Origin: Bradyrhizobium sp. SSBR45G | GTDB taxonomy: Bacteria > Pseudomonadota > Alphaproteobacteria > Rhizobiales > Xanthobacteraceae | Assembly: GCF_030159255.1 (NCBI RefSeq) | Contig: NZ_BSCT01000037.1 | Location: 1-64,000, forward strand | Direction: 5' to 3' | DNA length: 64,000 nucleotides | Part shown: positions 24,815-35,666 of the stretch, in pieces | How the letters are laid out: each line of letters starts with the position of its first letter | How positions within the stretch are numbered: position 1 is the first letter of the stretch | Program-made: the position numbers and the translations under genes | The notes under the pieces: model-generated | Databases searched by the model: none | The model's input: the letters and a program-made list of their open reading frames with translations, nothing else | Told to the model about the DNA's origin: nothing

Positions 24815-26390
24815 CGATCTCGGCATGATCACGCCGCACGAGTTGCGGCGGCGCTGGCGCGCGGGCGAGGAGGTGGCGCTGCTGGATGTCCGCGAGGAAG
24901 GTCCCTACTCGCTGTCGCACCCGTTCTTCGCCGTGTCGCTGCCGCTGTCGCAGATCGAGCTGCGCGTCCTCGACCTGATCCCGGGGCTGACCACGCCGGT
25001 CGTCGTCTATGACGACGGCGAGGGCTATGCCGCGCGCGCGGTGCCGCGGATCCGGGCGCTCGGCTACAGCGACGTCTCCGTTCTCGACGGCGGGCTGTCC
25101 GGCTATGCGCGTGTCGGCGAGGTGTTCCGCGACGTCAACGTGCCGAGCAAGGCGTTCGGCGAGCTGGTCGAAGCCATCCGGCATACGCCGTCGCTGTCGG
25201 CGGACGAGGTCAAGGCGCTGATCGAGCGCGAAAGCAATCTCGTCGTGCTCGACGCCCGTCGCTTCGAAGAATACCGCACCATGAGCATTCCGCGCGGCGT
25301 CAGCGTCCCCGGCGGCGAACTGGCGTTCCGGGCGCGCGAGATCGCGCCATCGCCCGACACCACGATCATCGTCAATTGCGCCGGCCGCACCCGCTCGATC
25401 ATCGGCACGCAGTCGCTGATCAATGCCGGGCTGCCGAACCGGATCTACGCGCTGCGCAACGGCACCATCGGCTGGACGCTGGCCGGCCATCAGGTCGAGC
25501 GCGGCCGAACCGCGCGTATCCTGGAACGGCCGCAGGCGAGCTACGCGACGGCGCTCGCCGACGCCAAGGCCTGGGCGGAGCGGGTGGGCGTCAGCGTGCT
25601 CGATGCCGCGACCTTTGCGCTCTACCAGGCCGAGGCCGATACGCGCACGCTTTACCGTCTCGACGTGCGCACGCCGGAGGAATATGCCGCTGGCCACCCG
25701 GCTGGCTTCGCGTCGGCGCCGGGCGGCCAGCTGGTGCAGGCGACCGACGAATGGGTCGGCGTCCGCGGCGCGCGTCTGGTGCTGTTCGACGACGACGGCG
25801 TGCGCGCGCGCATGACGGCATCGTGGCTCAAGCAGATGGGTTGGGACGTGTCGATCGTCGGGCCGGACGTCGCGGCCCCATCGGAAACGGCGCCGCGCGC
25901 GGCCCGCCGAGCGTCGGTGCCTGATGTCGGCGCCGCCGCGATCGGCGTCGCGGAGCTCGCCGCGCAGGTGGACTCATGGACGATCATCGATCTCTCGCGC
26001 AGCCCGAGCTACAAGACCGGACATATTCCTGGCGCACACTTCGTGCTGGCGTCACGGTTCTCGTCGGATCTCGCCAGGCTGCCCGGCCGCGGGCCGATCG
26101 TGCTGACCAGCCATGATGGCGCGGAGGCGGCCTTCGCACTCGCCGATGCAGGGGCCGCCACGACGCGGGAACTCCGCGTCCTCACCGGCGGCACTCAGGC
26201 CTGGACGGCTGCCGGCCACGCGCTGGAGACGGAGCGGCACGTGTGGATATCGACGCCCGATGATGTCTACAAGCGGCCCTATGAGGGCACCGACAACGCC
26301 GCCGAAGCGATGCAGGCCTATATCGACTGGGAGCTGCAGCTGGTTGCGCAGCTTGCCAACGACTCCGTCTCGAACTTTCACGTCGTGTAG
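24771..26390 (+). CDS. Four-domain rhodanese-like protein
   Basis: 539 residues with four rhodanese-type domains (about 18-117, 140-242, 275-365, 392-487) and a helical tail ending near 535. Only domain 2 has the catalytic loop, NCAGRTRS, with Cys203. The corresponding loops of domains 1 (VYDDGEGYA), 3 (LFDDDGVRA) and 4 (LTSHDGAEA) have Asp or Ser-His-Asp instead, so they are probably structural or binding. The start at 24771 overlaps the dioxygenase by 44 bases; ATG at 24825 (residue 19) is an alternative. The usual role is sulfur transfer to or from thiosulfate or persulfide, here probably disposing of sulfite from the dioxygenase products. Confidence 0.8.
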   Translation: MTASLTSGPTALPPDDLGMITPHELRRRWRAGEEVALLDVREEGPYSLSHPFFAVSLPLSQIELRVLDLIPGLTTPVVVYDDGEGYAARAVPRIRALGYSDVSVLDGGLSGYARVGEVFRDVNVPSKAFGELVEAIRHTPSLSADEVKALIERESNLVVLDARRFEEYRTMSIPRGVSVPGGELAFRAREIAPSPDTTIIVNCAGRTRSIIGTQSLINAGLPNRIYALRNGTIGWTLAGHQVERGRTARILERPQASYATALADAKAWAERVGVSVLDAATFALYQAEADTRTLYRLDVRTPEEYAAGHPAGFASAPGGQLVQATDEWVGVRGARLVLFDDDGVRARMTASWLKQMGWDVSIVGPDVAAPSETAPRAARRASVPDVGAAAIGVAELAAQVDSWTIIDLSRSPSYKTGHIPGAHFVLASRFSSDLARLPGRGPIVLTSHDGAEAAFALADAGAATTRELRVLTGGTQAWTAAGHALETERHVWISTPDDVYKRPYEGTDNAAEAMQAYIDWELQLVAQLANDSVSNFHVV

Positions 26391-26403
26391 TCGGATGATT
26401 GTA

Positions 26404-26611
26404 TGGTGGGCAACGCGATCTTCGCGAAGCGAAGGCCGCGTGCCCACCATCTGGTCCACAGACTCTCGCGAAGATGGTGGGCACGCGACGCCTGACGGCG
26501 TCGCTTTGCCCACCCTACGTTCGAGTCCGTCATTGCGAGCGCAGCGAAGCAATCCAGGGCCACAGCAGGATTCTGCATGGCTACGCCACCTTCGGGCACT
26601 CGCAATGACGG
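26404..26611. repeat. Two adjacent intergenic palindromes, families D and E
   Basis: The first (about 26404-26517) has GGTGGGCAACGCGA ... GTGCCCACCAT and inverted GGTGGGCACGCGACG ... TTTGCCCACC blocks. The second (26529-26611) has outer CGTCATTGCGAG / CTCGCAATGACG arms and an inner AATCCAGG / GGATTCT-type core. Both fill the gap between the convergent rhodanese and small membrane protein genes. Such GC-rich intergenic mosaics are typical of bradyrhizobia. Confidence 0.65.
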
Positions 26612-26630
26612 CCGAGCTGGAAAGCCTAGC

Positions 26631-26783
26631 TCACAGCTGCACTGGAAACAGGTGATTGATCGCGACCAGGATCACCAGCAGCACGATGCCGAGGCTGAGG
26701 CTGTAGCCGATCAGCTTCTTCTCGATCGGCAGCAGCGGCTCGACCTCGCGGGACGCCTCGGTCTTGAACTCGGATGATGACAT
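26631..26783 (-). CDS. 50-residue single-pass membrane protein next to exporter
   Basis: Begins with ATG at 26783 preceded by GGGGAGA. The sequence has an acidic/charged N-terminal half (SEFKTEASREVEPLLPIEKK) and one transmembrane helix (LIGYSLSLGIVLLVILVAINHLF, residues 25-47). It is 15 bases downstream of the UPF0324 exporter gene, so it is likely its co-translated small partner. It resembles no family that I can name. Confidence 0.65.
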   Translation of the reverse strand: MSSSEFKTEASREVEPLLPIEKKLIGYSLSLGIVLLVILVAINHLFPVQL

Positions 26784-26798
26784 GGTAACTCTCCCCGA

Positions 26799-28271
26799 TC
26801 AGCTGGCGAGCGGCGGCTTGAAGCCGCTGAAGAACAGCCAGGAAATCAACAGCCCCACCCAGATGACGAAGCCGAACAGACTGACCACGTAGACGGCGGC
26901 GAGCTTGGCGAAGCCGTCCTGCCACAGCTTGCGGAAGTCGGAGAGCACGCCGATCGAGAAGAAGGTCAGGATGAAGAAGATCACCCGGAACACGTTGGCC
27001 TCGTTGGCGGCGGCCGGCAGCGCCTTGGCGATGTCTTGCGACGTGCCGGTCGCAAGCCACAGCGAGATCGCGAACACCGCGACGAAGCCGAGGATGAATT
27101 TCGGGAAACGCTCCCAGATCTCGCCCACCTTGGCCCTGTCGCTGCGCGGCGTGATGTGGTTGGTCCAGATGTAGCCGAGGATGAACGCCCAGATGCCGAT
27201 GAAGATGTCGATGAACACCTTCACCGTGGCGGTCGTCGCCAGAATCCAGCCGGGCTGATATTTGATGCCTTCGGCCGCGGCCTTGGCGAGGATCAGCGAC
27301 TCCGTGATGCCGCCTCCCGCAACCGCTGCACCATCCGTCTTGATGGCAAGCCCCATCCAGGCGCCCGCGACCAGCGGCTCCTGCCACAGGAAGGTCTGGG
27401 CCAGGAACGGCAGGATCAGGATCTCGACCACGGCGAAGACGACCACCAGCGACGACACCAGGATCGGCACCGATGGGCGCGCGCGAATTGCACCGCCGGT
27501 CGCGATCGCAGCCGCAACGCCGCAGATCGAGATGCCCGAGGCGAGCGGCACCGACCATTCGCGGCTGAAGCCGAACCATTTGCGGGCGACGAAATACACC
27601 ACCGACCAGTAGATCAGATAGGCCTCGATGATGGCGGCTATGCCGCGCAGCAGGATCGACGAGGCGAGATTGAGCCGGCCGGCCGCGGTCACCGCGATGG
27701 TCGCACCGAGGATCACGATCGCGATCTTGATGTACAGCTCCGGGCGGATTGCCTCCTTCAGCCATTCGGCGAAGCGCGGAAACACATTGGCGATGACGAG
27801 GCCGGATGCCAGCGCGACGATGAAGCCGCCTTCATTGGTCAGCTTCAGCGACCAGGAGATGCCGAATTTCTGCTGGTCCGCCGGCGTCACCACGGCGATG
27901 TAGGCATAGCTGCCGACGATCCAGCTCGCATAGGCGATCGCGAACACGATCGTGAAAGCGAGCACGAAACGCTTGATGTCGCCGCCGAGGGCTGCGACGC
28001 CCGCGGTCAGCACGACCAGCAGGGATGCATAGGTTGCAGCCAGCGCGCCCAGGCCGCCGAGGGCGGCGTAGCCCTTGGCGACCGGCGCCAGCGCCTTGCC
28101 GACATCGGTGTAAACCGCGGTGGTGACCGCCCAGCCGAGCAGGTCGATGCCGCCGAGACTGAACAGGGAGAGTGCGAAGACGAGCACGCCGAGCACCAGC
28201 GCCAGCCAGTCCTCCGTCAAGCTTCCCTTCGAAACGGCCCGACCGGCCGAGCTGATGGCAACATCCGACAT
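26799..28271 (-). CDS. UPF0324 family membrane protein, putative sulfate/sulfite exporter
   Basis: 490 residues, about 11-12 transmembrane segments. The family core is recognisable from ASGISICGVAAAIATGGAI and the glycine-rich GLAIKTDGAAVAGGGITESLILAK loop. UPF0324/YeiH-type proteins have been proposed as putative sulfate or sulfite exporters in organisms that degrade sulfonates and thiols (TauZ-like proteins are of this family), but the substrate here is inference. It is about 140 residues longer than E. coli YeiH, with extra N-terminal helices. GGGAGG lies about 9 bases upstream of ATG 28271. Convergent with the rhodanese gene, and linked to it by function rather than strand. Confidence 0.75.
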   Translation of the reverse strand: MSDVAISSAGRAVSKGSLTEDWLALVLGVLVFALSLFSLGGIDLLGWAVTTAVYTDVGKALAPVAKGYAALGGLGALAATYASLLVVLTAGVAALGGDIKRFVLAFTIVFAIAYASWIVGSYAYIAVVTPADQQKFGISWSLKLTNEGGFIVALASGLVIANVFPRFAEWLKEAIRPELYIKIAIVILGATIAVTAAGRLNLASSILLRGIAAIIEAYLIYWSVVYFVARKWFGFSREWSVPLASGISICGVAAAIATGGAIRARPSVPILVSSLVVVFAVVEILILPFLAQTFLWQEPLVAGAWMGLAIKTDGAAVAGGGITESLILAKAAAEGIKYQPGWILATTATVKVFIDIFIGIWAFILGYIWTNHITPRSDRAKVGEIWERFPKFILGFVAVFAISLWLATGTSQDIAKALPAAANEANVFRVIFFILTFFSIGVLSDFRKLWQDGFAKLAAVYVVSLFGFVIWVGLLISWLFFSGFKPPLAS

Positions 28272-28503
28272 CGATCTTTCCTCCCGCGCGACGCGCCGCG
28301 CGGCCAGCGCCAATGATGTCGCCATCAAAGTCGCGTCGTGAGAAAGTCGCAATCTTACAGAATTTTTTTCTTCGCCAATGCGGGAGCACAACTTCATTTC
28401 GCAGCAGGCCGAATGTAGCAAATTCTTGCTTCCGAACTCCTCGCAGGCCCGTGAGGACGATTCCGCTCTCGTGCGGCCCGTGATTGCCGGATGCGTGGCG
28501 GCT
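28272..28503. other. Intergenic region between exporter and signalling operon end
   Basis: About 230 bases containing the exporter promoter region, with a run of seven T (GAATTTTTTTCTTCG) at about 28358-28371. On the minus strand this region also lies after the stop of the hybrid kinase; no clear terminator hairpin was found. Confidence 0.4.
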
Positions 28504-30869
<2,366 letters not shown>

Positions 30870-30873
<4 letters not shown>

Positions 30874-31226
30874 GCCCGCTCAACCCATCTCGCGAGCTCG
30901 TCGGCCGTCGCCGCGACGGTCTCGCACAGGACGGGAAGGCATGCCTCGATCTCGCCGGAGGTGGTCAGGTCGAGCTCGATCCTGCGCGCGATCTCGGCAA
31001 GCCGAGCCGCGCCGAAGCTCGAGGCGGATCCCTTCAGGACATGCGCCGCCCTGCAGACCTGCGGCAGATCGCCGGCCGCGAGCGCGGCCTTGATGGCGGC
31101 GAGCCCTTGCTCGGCGGCGGACGGAAGCTGACCGAGCATCGCCCGCAGCTCGTCCGGGTCGAGCGCGGCGCGCAGCAGATCCAGTTGATCCTGATCCATC
31201 AGCGGGACGTCGGAGACGATCGTCAC
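30870..31226 (-). CDS. Hpt (histidine phosphotransfer) protein
   Basis: 118 residues with the Hpt four-helix signature: the phosphoacceptor is the His in CRAAHVLKGSASSFGA. GTG start, one base after the stop of the receiver-phosphatase gene, and ATGA overlap with the hybrid kinase gene. It probably passes phosphate from the kinase receiver to another receiver, for example that of the adjacent receiver-PP2C phosphatase; that is inference from gene order. Confidence 0.8.
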
Positions 31227-31227
31227 G

Positions 31228-32520
31228 TCATCGGCCTCCGCCAGGCGAACTCATCGCCAGCTGCTTCGCGGCACGATCGCACGAGGCCTGGTCGTCGCGG
31301 CGCGGGCTCGCGCGCCGATCGATGCAGACGATCGTGGTGTCGTCGGGCAGCGGGGTGCCCTCGGTGATGCCGGCACAGCCGCAGAGCCGATCGATCACCT
31401 CCTGCGGCGTCAGCGCGGGCCCACACGCATTGAGCGCCGCCAGCAGCCCGTCATCGCCGATCCGCTCTCCCTTTGCATCCGGAAACTCTGAAATGCCATC
31501 GCTGAACAGCAGCAGCAGCGAGCCGACCGGAAACTTGCGGCGCGAGGTTCGATAGCGCACGCCGCGCTCGACTCCGAGCGGAAATCCACTGCTGTCGCAG
31601 AGCCGCGCGCGACCATCCGTTCCCTGGACGAGAATGGCCGGCGGCGCGCCGGCGGACGCACATTTCAGCACGCCCGCGCGATGATCGACGACGACGTACA
31701 TGAAGGTCGCGAATTGTCCGACGCGCAGCAGACGGACCAGGCGCTCGTTCAACATCGACAACAACGCGCCGGGGTCGTCGTGCAGCGCCTTGTATTCGTG
31801 GATCAGCGCATGCAGGCGGAACGTATTCAACGCTGCATTGACGCCGTGGCCGGTGAAGTCGGCGAGGAAGATTCCAAACGCGCCGTTGCTGATCGGCAGC
31901 ATGCCCCAGAGATCGCCGCCGAGCTCCGAGGACGATCTGTTGTAGCTGGCGATCCTCAGGTCCGCCGTACGTGCCGCCCATTGCAACGTGATGGGATCCG
32001 GCAGCAGCTCGACCTGCATGCGACGGGCGGCGTCGAGCTCCCGCGAGATGCGCTCGCGATAGTCACGCAAGGCGCGCAGCGAGTTCCAGCGTTCGAGATG
32101 CACCACGACGCGGGCAATCAGCTCCGACGGATTGATCGGCTTGGACAGGAAATCCGAAGCGCCTGCCGAGAACAGCTCGCCCATCTTCTTGCGATCGACC
32201 GTCGCGGTCTGCACCAGGATCGGTGTATCGGCGAAATCGGCCTGGACACGGATCTGGCGACAGACGTCCAGCCCGCTCATGTCCGGCATCTGCATGTCCA
32301 GCAGCAGCAGGTCAGGCCGGAAGCGGCGCAACTGCTCCATCGCCGACAGCCCGCCCTCGGCAAACGCGATGTTGGTGAATTTCTGCGCGCGCAGCACGCC
32401 GGCGACCAGACGCCGGCACAGCGGATCATCGTCGGCGATCAGGATCCGGGCATCCACAAGACCTTCCGGCACGACTCGCTCGTCGGCCGCGGACTCGACA
32501 ATGTCCATGACCGGGCTCAT
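31228..32520 (-). CDS. Response regulator with PP2C/SpoIIE phosphatase output (RsbU-like)
   Basis: 430 residues. The receiver occupies about 24-140 with the acidic pocket ADDDP and phosphoacceptor Asp75 (LLLDMQMPD), then a coiled coil (ISRELDAARRMQVELLP), and a PP2C_SIG phosphatase domain from about 200 to 410 with the metal-binding SELGGDLWG and LADFTGHG motifs, and DGISEF further on. This is the architecture of a partner-switching phosphatase: phosphorylated receiver would activate dephosphorylation of a STAS antagonist, here probably the product of 33162-33461. Overlaps the HATPase gene start by four bases (ATGA). Confidence 0.85.
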   Translation of the reverse strand: MSPVMDIVESAADERVVPEGLVDARILIADDDPLCRRLVAGVLRAQKFTNIAFAEGGLSAMEQLRRFRPDLLLLDMQMPDMSGLDVCRQIRVQADFADTPILVQTATVDRKKMGELFSAGASDFLSKPINPSELIARVVVHLERWNSLRALRDYRERISRELDAARRMQVELLPDPITLQWAARTADLRIASYNRSSSELGGDLWGMLPISNGAFGIFLADFTGHGVNAALNTFRLHALIHEYKALHDDPGALLSMLNERLVRLLRVGQFATFMYVVVDHRAGVLKCASAGAPPAILVQGTDGRARLCDSSGFPLGVERGVRYRTSRRKFPVGSLLLLFSDGISEFPDAKGERIGDDGLLAALNACGPALTPQEVIDRLCGCAGITEGTPLPDDTTIVCIDRRASPRRDDQASCDRAAKQLAMSSPGGGR

Positions 32521-33155
32521 CGCTGAAACTCCAGGCGAACCGTCGTGCCGCCGTTGAGCACCGTCACACGATCGGAGAACACCTGCAGGATCTCCAGCCC
32601 GCGTCCCGATGCGCCGTCTTCCGCCGCGGGACGGACGCCGCTGTAATCGTAGCCGTCGCCGCTGTCGCGGATCGTGACCTCGACCTCGGACGCGGTCCAG
32701 GCGGCGTCGATGCGGATCGCGGCGCCGCCGATCTCGGGCGAATCCAGCTTGGATTCGATGATCGACTGCGCTGCGATCAGGCCGTCGAGACTGCCGCGCA
32801 ATCCGCCGTCGATCCGCAGATTGCCATGAAGGACGGCATTCATCAGCGCCTCCTGGGCGGCGCTGTAGATCCTGATTCTCAGATCCTCCGTCAGCGGCAG
32901 CCGCGTCCGCAGCGCGTCGACGAACGTCTTGACGACCGAGTGGCGATACGCCGAACGCGTCGTGACGACGAGGCTCAGGCGGTCGGCGGAGAGCCGTCCG
33001 ATGTCCGGACCGCCACCGCAGCCGTCGAACAGATCGGCTTCGACGCACTGGTGCACGGGCCGTGCAAGCGCCGCTTCCAGCGTCTGCTCGGAGACGCCGT
33101 TCCAGTACGACACGAACGCGTCGGCCTCAATCTGCTCATCGACCGACAGGCACAT
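32517..33155 (-). CDS. HATPase anti-sigma-like serine kinase (RsbW-type)
   Basis: 212 residues. The C-terminal 110 residues form an HATPase_c_2 domain: N-box EALMNAVLHGN, G1 DSGDGYDYS, G2 ASGRGLEILQVFSDRV. This is the GHKL fold of RsbW/SpoIIAB-type anti-sigma kinases, which phosphorylate a STAS antagonist. The N-terminal 90 residues are unrecognised and may bind the regulated target. Encoded between the STAS antagonist (6 bases downstream of its stop) and the PP2C phosphatase, completing the partner-switching set. No sigma factor gene is adjacent, so the target is unknown. Confidence 0.8.
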   Translation of the reverse strand: MCLSVDEQIEADAFVSYWNGVSEQTLEAALARPVHQCVEADLFDGCGGGPDIGRLSADRLSLVVTTRSAYRHSVVKTFVDALRTRLPLTEDLRIRIYSAAQEALMNAVLHGNLRIDGGLRGSLDGLIAAQSIIESKLDSPEIGGAAIRIDAAWTASEVEVTIRDSGDGYDYSGVRPAAEDGASGRGLEILQVFSDRVTVLNGGTTVRLEFQR

Positions 33156-33161
33156 CGGAGA

Positions 33162-33461
33162 TCACTCCTCCACCTTGAAGAGCGTGTTGAACCTGGTGAC
33201 CGTGAACATCCGCTTCACCTGCCCGATCGGATGGCGCAGGATCAGTTCGCGATGGCTCTTCTTGGCCTCGTCCCGCGCCAGCAGCAGCATGCCCAGTCCG
33301 GCGGAGTCGATGAAGTCGAGCTTCGAGAGGTCGATCACGACGGCCCTGCCCGGAGCGGCGAAGATCTCGGTGACCATCTCTTTGAACGGAATATGGTCGG
33401 TGAAGGTGAACTCACCGCTCATCGCGATCTGTCCGCCGGCGCGGTCGATGTGGATCTGCAT
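33162..33461 (-). CDS. STAS domain anti-sigma factor antagonist-like (RsbV-type)
   Basis: 99 residues, one STAS domain. FIDSAGLGML carries the phosphorylatable Ser (Ser53) typical of antagonists. Its place between the MCP-like protein and the HATPase kinase, together with the PP2C phosphatase, makes it the switch protein of a partner-switching pathway. TAGGAGG stands 4-5 bases before the ATG. Confidence 0.85.
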   Translation of the reverse strand: MQIHIDRAGGQIAMSGEFTFTDHIPFKEMVTEIFAAPGRAVVIDLSKLDFIDSAGLGMLLLARDEAKKSHRELILRHPIGQVKRMFTVTRFNTLFKVEE

Positions 33462-33470
33462 GCATACCTC

Positions 33471-34595
33471 CTAGAATAGCTCGACCGTTCCGGTCTCCGA
33501 CGGAGCGGCAACGTCATCGCGGTGATCGACCGGCTTCCCGCCCTCGAGAATCTGCGCAACGAACCGCGCCCTCAGATCGCCCAGGGTGAAACGATCGAGC
33601 ATCGTCTTGACCCACTCATTGTCGCCCGGGGTCTCGAGGACCGGTCCATCGAGCGCGTCCGCCGTCGTCGTCTTCAACTCGTCAAGTGCCTGATCCACCA
33701 CGTGCAACGTATCGACGACGTGCTCGAGCCGCTGCCGCGTCCGGTCCTGAAACTGGATTCCGGTGACCATTCCGGCGACGTCGGCGGAGATCACCTCGGC
33801 CTCCTTCATCGCCTCGCCCACCACGTCGGTCAGATTGCCACTGCGCTGGATCAGCGCATTCATCAGAACCTCAAGCCGATCCCTGGCCATGAGATTCTTC
33901 GACATGTCGACGGTGGCGACCCGCTGCAACGTCGCATGGCCGTTGGCGATGCCTTCGGTCACCGCCTTGAGCTCGGTGTCCATGTCGACCGACAGACGCT
34001 GCGTCGCACCCGACAGCTCCCGGACCTCGCCGGCGACCACCCTGAAGGCCGCGCCGGCCGTGCCGGCGCGCTCGGCCTCGATCCTGGCGTTGAGCGCCAG
34101 CATGTTGGTCACCTTGTTGATCTTGTTGAGCTCCTCCATGCAGCTGTCGACGCGGTTGACGTTGGCGTTGAGCTCGCTCAACGCATAGACCATCGACATC
34201 GCGTCCTTCGACAGCAGGAGAATCTTCTCGACGACGTCACTCAGGGTTTCCTCGAGCAGGCCTGCGATCCGGTCGATCCCCACCGCCTCGCCGTCGACCT
34301 CGATGCCGATGGCCAGCCTGCTCAGGCTTTCGACACGCTGGGTCTGCTGCTCGGCGCAGACGGCCAGGCGCTGAAAGCGACTGCTCAGGCTGTCCGCTTC
34401 CGTCTCCACGATCGCGGAGGTCTGCTGGATCTCGCCGACGAGCGTCCTGATGACGCGCTGCTGCATCCCAGCGAACGCGATCCAGCGTCGCATCAGTTCG
34501 TCCTGCTTGCGCTGCGCCTCAGGGGCGGGCGCCGCTGGCGGCTCCGGATTTGGCGGCTTTGCCGCGGCTGCGCTGCTCTGCTTCCAACCGAACAT
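33471..34595 (-). CDS. Soluble MCP-like signalling protein with CheZ-like phosphatase motif
   Basis: 374 residues, no membrane segment or sensor domain. A Pro/Ala-rich N-terminus is followed by long helices with an MCP-signal core (INKVTNMLALNARIEAERAG, then FRVVAGEVRELS, about 159-195). Past the hairpin, the helix at 281-288 reads QFQDRTRQ, matching CheZ FQDLTGQ in its catalytic Asp143 and Gln147 (Asp284 and Gln288 here). The extreme C-terminus, TVELF, is shared with the CheD encoded two genes upstream, and CheZ also binds CheY through a C-terminal peptide ending in Phe. It may be a CheY phosphatase tethered to the array, but the reading is inference. Start codon ATG 34595, 4 bases after the cheB stop. 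Confidence 0.75.
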   Translation of the reverse strand: MFGWKQSSAAAAKPPNPEPPAAPAPEAQRKQDELMRRWIAFAGMQQRVIRTLVGEIQQTSAIVETEADSLSSRFQRLAVCAEQQTQRVESLSRLAIGIEVDGEAVGIDRIAGLLEETLSDVVEKILLLSKDAMSMVYALSELNANVNRVDSCMEELNKINKVTNMLALNARIEAERAGTAGAAFRVVAGEVRELSGATQRLSVDMDTELKAVTEGIANGHATLQRVATVDMSKNLMARDRLEVLMNALIQRSGNLTDVVGEAMKEAEVISADVAGMVTGIQFQDRTRQRLEHVVDTLHVVDQALDELKTTTADALDGPVLETPGDNEWVKTMLDRFTLGDLRARFVAQILEGGKPVDHRDDVAAPSETGTVELF

Positions 34596-34598
34596 GGA

Positions 34599-35657
34599 TT
34601 AAACTCTGACCCCGCGCGCAGCGAGCGATTCACACCGCTTCAGGACGTGATCGGCAATCTTGCCGATCGGCAGCTCGATCTCGACGGCGCCGCATTCGCG
34701 CGCCGCCTTCGGCATTCCGTAGACGACGCAACTCGCCTCGTCCTGGCCGATCGTCGGCGCTCCAGCCGAGCGCATCTCCATCAGACCGAGCGCGCCGTCC
34801 CGTCCCATGCCGGTCAGGATGACACCGATCGCATTTGGCCCCGCGGCATGCGCCACGGACCTGAACAGAACGTCGACCGACGGCCGATGGCCGGAGACCG
34901 CCGGCTCGTCGTGGACGCGGCAGACATAGTTCGCGCCATTGCGTCCGAGCTCCATATGGAAACCGCCCGGCGCGATATAGGCGTGACCGGGCAGCACCCG
35001 CTCGCCGCTGACGGCCTGCTTGACCGTGACCGCACACAGCTGATTCAACCGGTTGGCGAAGGACGCGGTGAACATCGCCGGCATGTGCTGGGTGATCACC
35101 GTGGCAGGCGTGTCCGAGGGAAACGCCATCAGCAGCTCCTGCAGCGCCTCGACGCCGCCGGTGGACGCACCGATCGCGATGATCTTCTCGGATGAATTGT
35201 AGGACACGCCCGGCCGCTGGATCGGACGGACCTGCTCGCCGGAGCGGGGACGGATCTTCGCCAACGCCGCCGCCTTGACCTTGCCGACGATCTCGCTGCG
35301 CATTGCCGGCAGCCCTTCGACGAGCCCGACCACCGGCTTCGCCACGCAATCAACGGCGCCCATCTCCAGCGCGCGGATGGCCGTGTCCGCCCCCTTCTGC
35401 GTCAGCGACGAGATCATCAGGACGGGCATCGGCCGCAGCGTCATGATCTTGTCGAGGAAGGCAAGACCGTCCATGCGCGGCATCTCGATGTCGAGCGTGA
35501 GCACATCGGGGTTGAGAGTCTTGATCATGTCACGCGCCACGATCGGGTTCGGCGCGGTGCCCACGACGTCGATCGCCGGGTCGCTCGATAGAATCTCGGT
35601 CAGGATCTGGCGCACGAAGACGGAGTCGTCGACGATCAGAACGCGGATGACACTCAT
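34599..35657 (-). CDS. cheB: Chemotaxis protein-glutamate methylesterase CheB
   Basis: 352 residues. Receiver (1-125) with VDDS and phosphoacceptor in LDIEMPRMDG; esterase domain (about 160-345) with catalytic triad Ser in IGASTGG, His in QHMPAMF and Asp in TGMGRDGA. It removes methyl groups from receptors to reset adaptation and is activated by CheA. Encoded with cheR and cheD directly upstream in the operon. Confidence 0.93.
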   Translation of the reverse strand: MSVIRVLIVDDSVFVRQILTEILSSDPAIDVVGTAPNPIVARDMIKTLNPDVLTLDIEMPRMDGLAFLDKIMTLRPMPVLMISSLTQKGADTAIRALEMGAVDCVAKPVVGLVEGLPAMRSEIVGKVKAAALAKIRPRSGEQVRPIQRPGVSYNSSEKIIAIGASTGGVEALQELLMAFPSDTPATVITQHMPAMFTASFANRLNQLCAVTVKQAVSGERVLPGHAYIAPGGFHMELGRNGANYVCRVHDEPAVSGHRPSVDVLFRSVAHAAGPNAIGVILTGMGRDGALGLMEMRSAGAPTIGQDEASCVVYGMPKAARECGAVEIELPIGKIADHVLKRCESLAARGVRV

Positions 35658-35666
35658 GCTGCTGCC

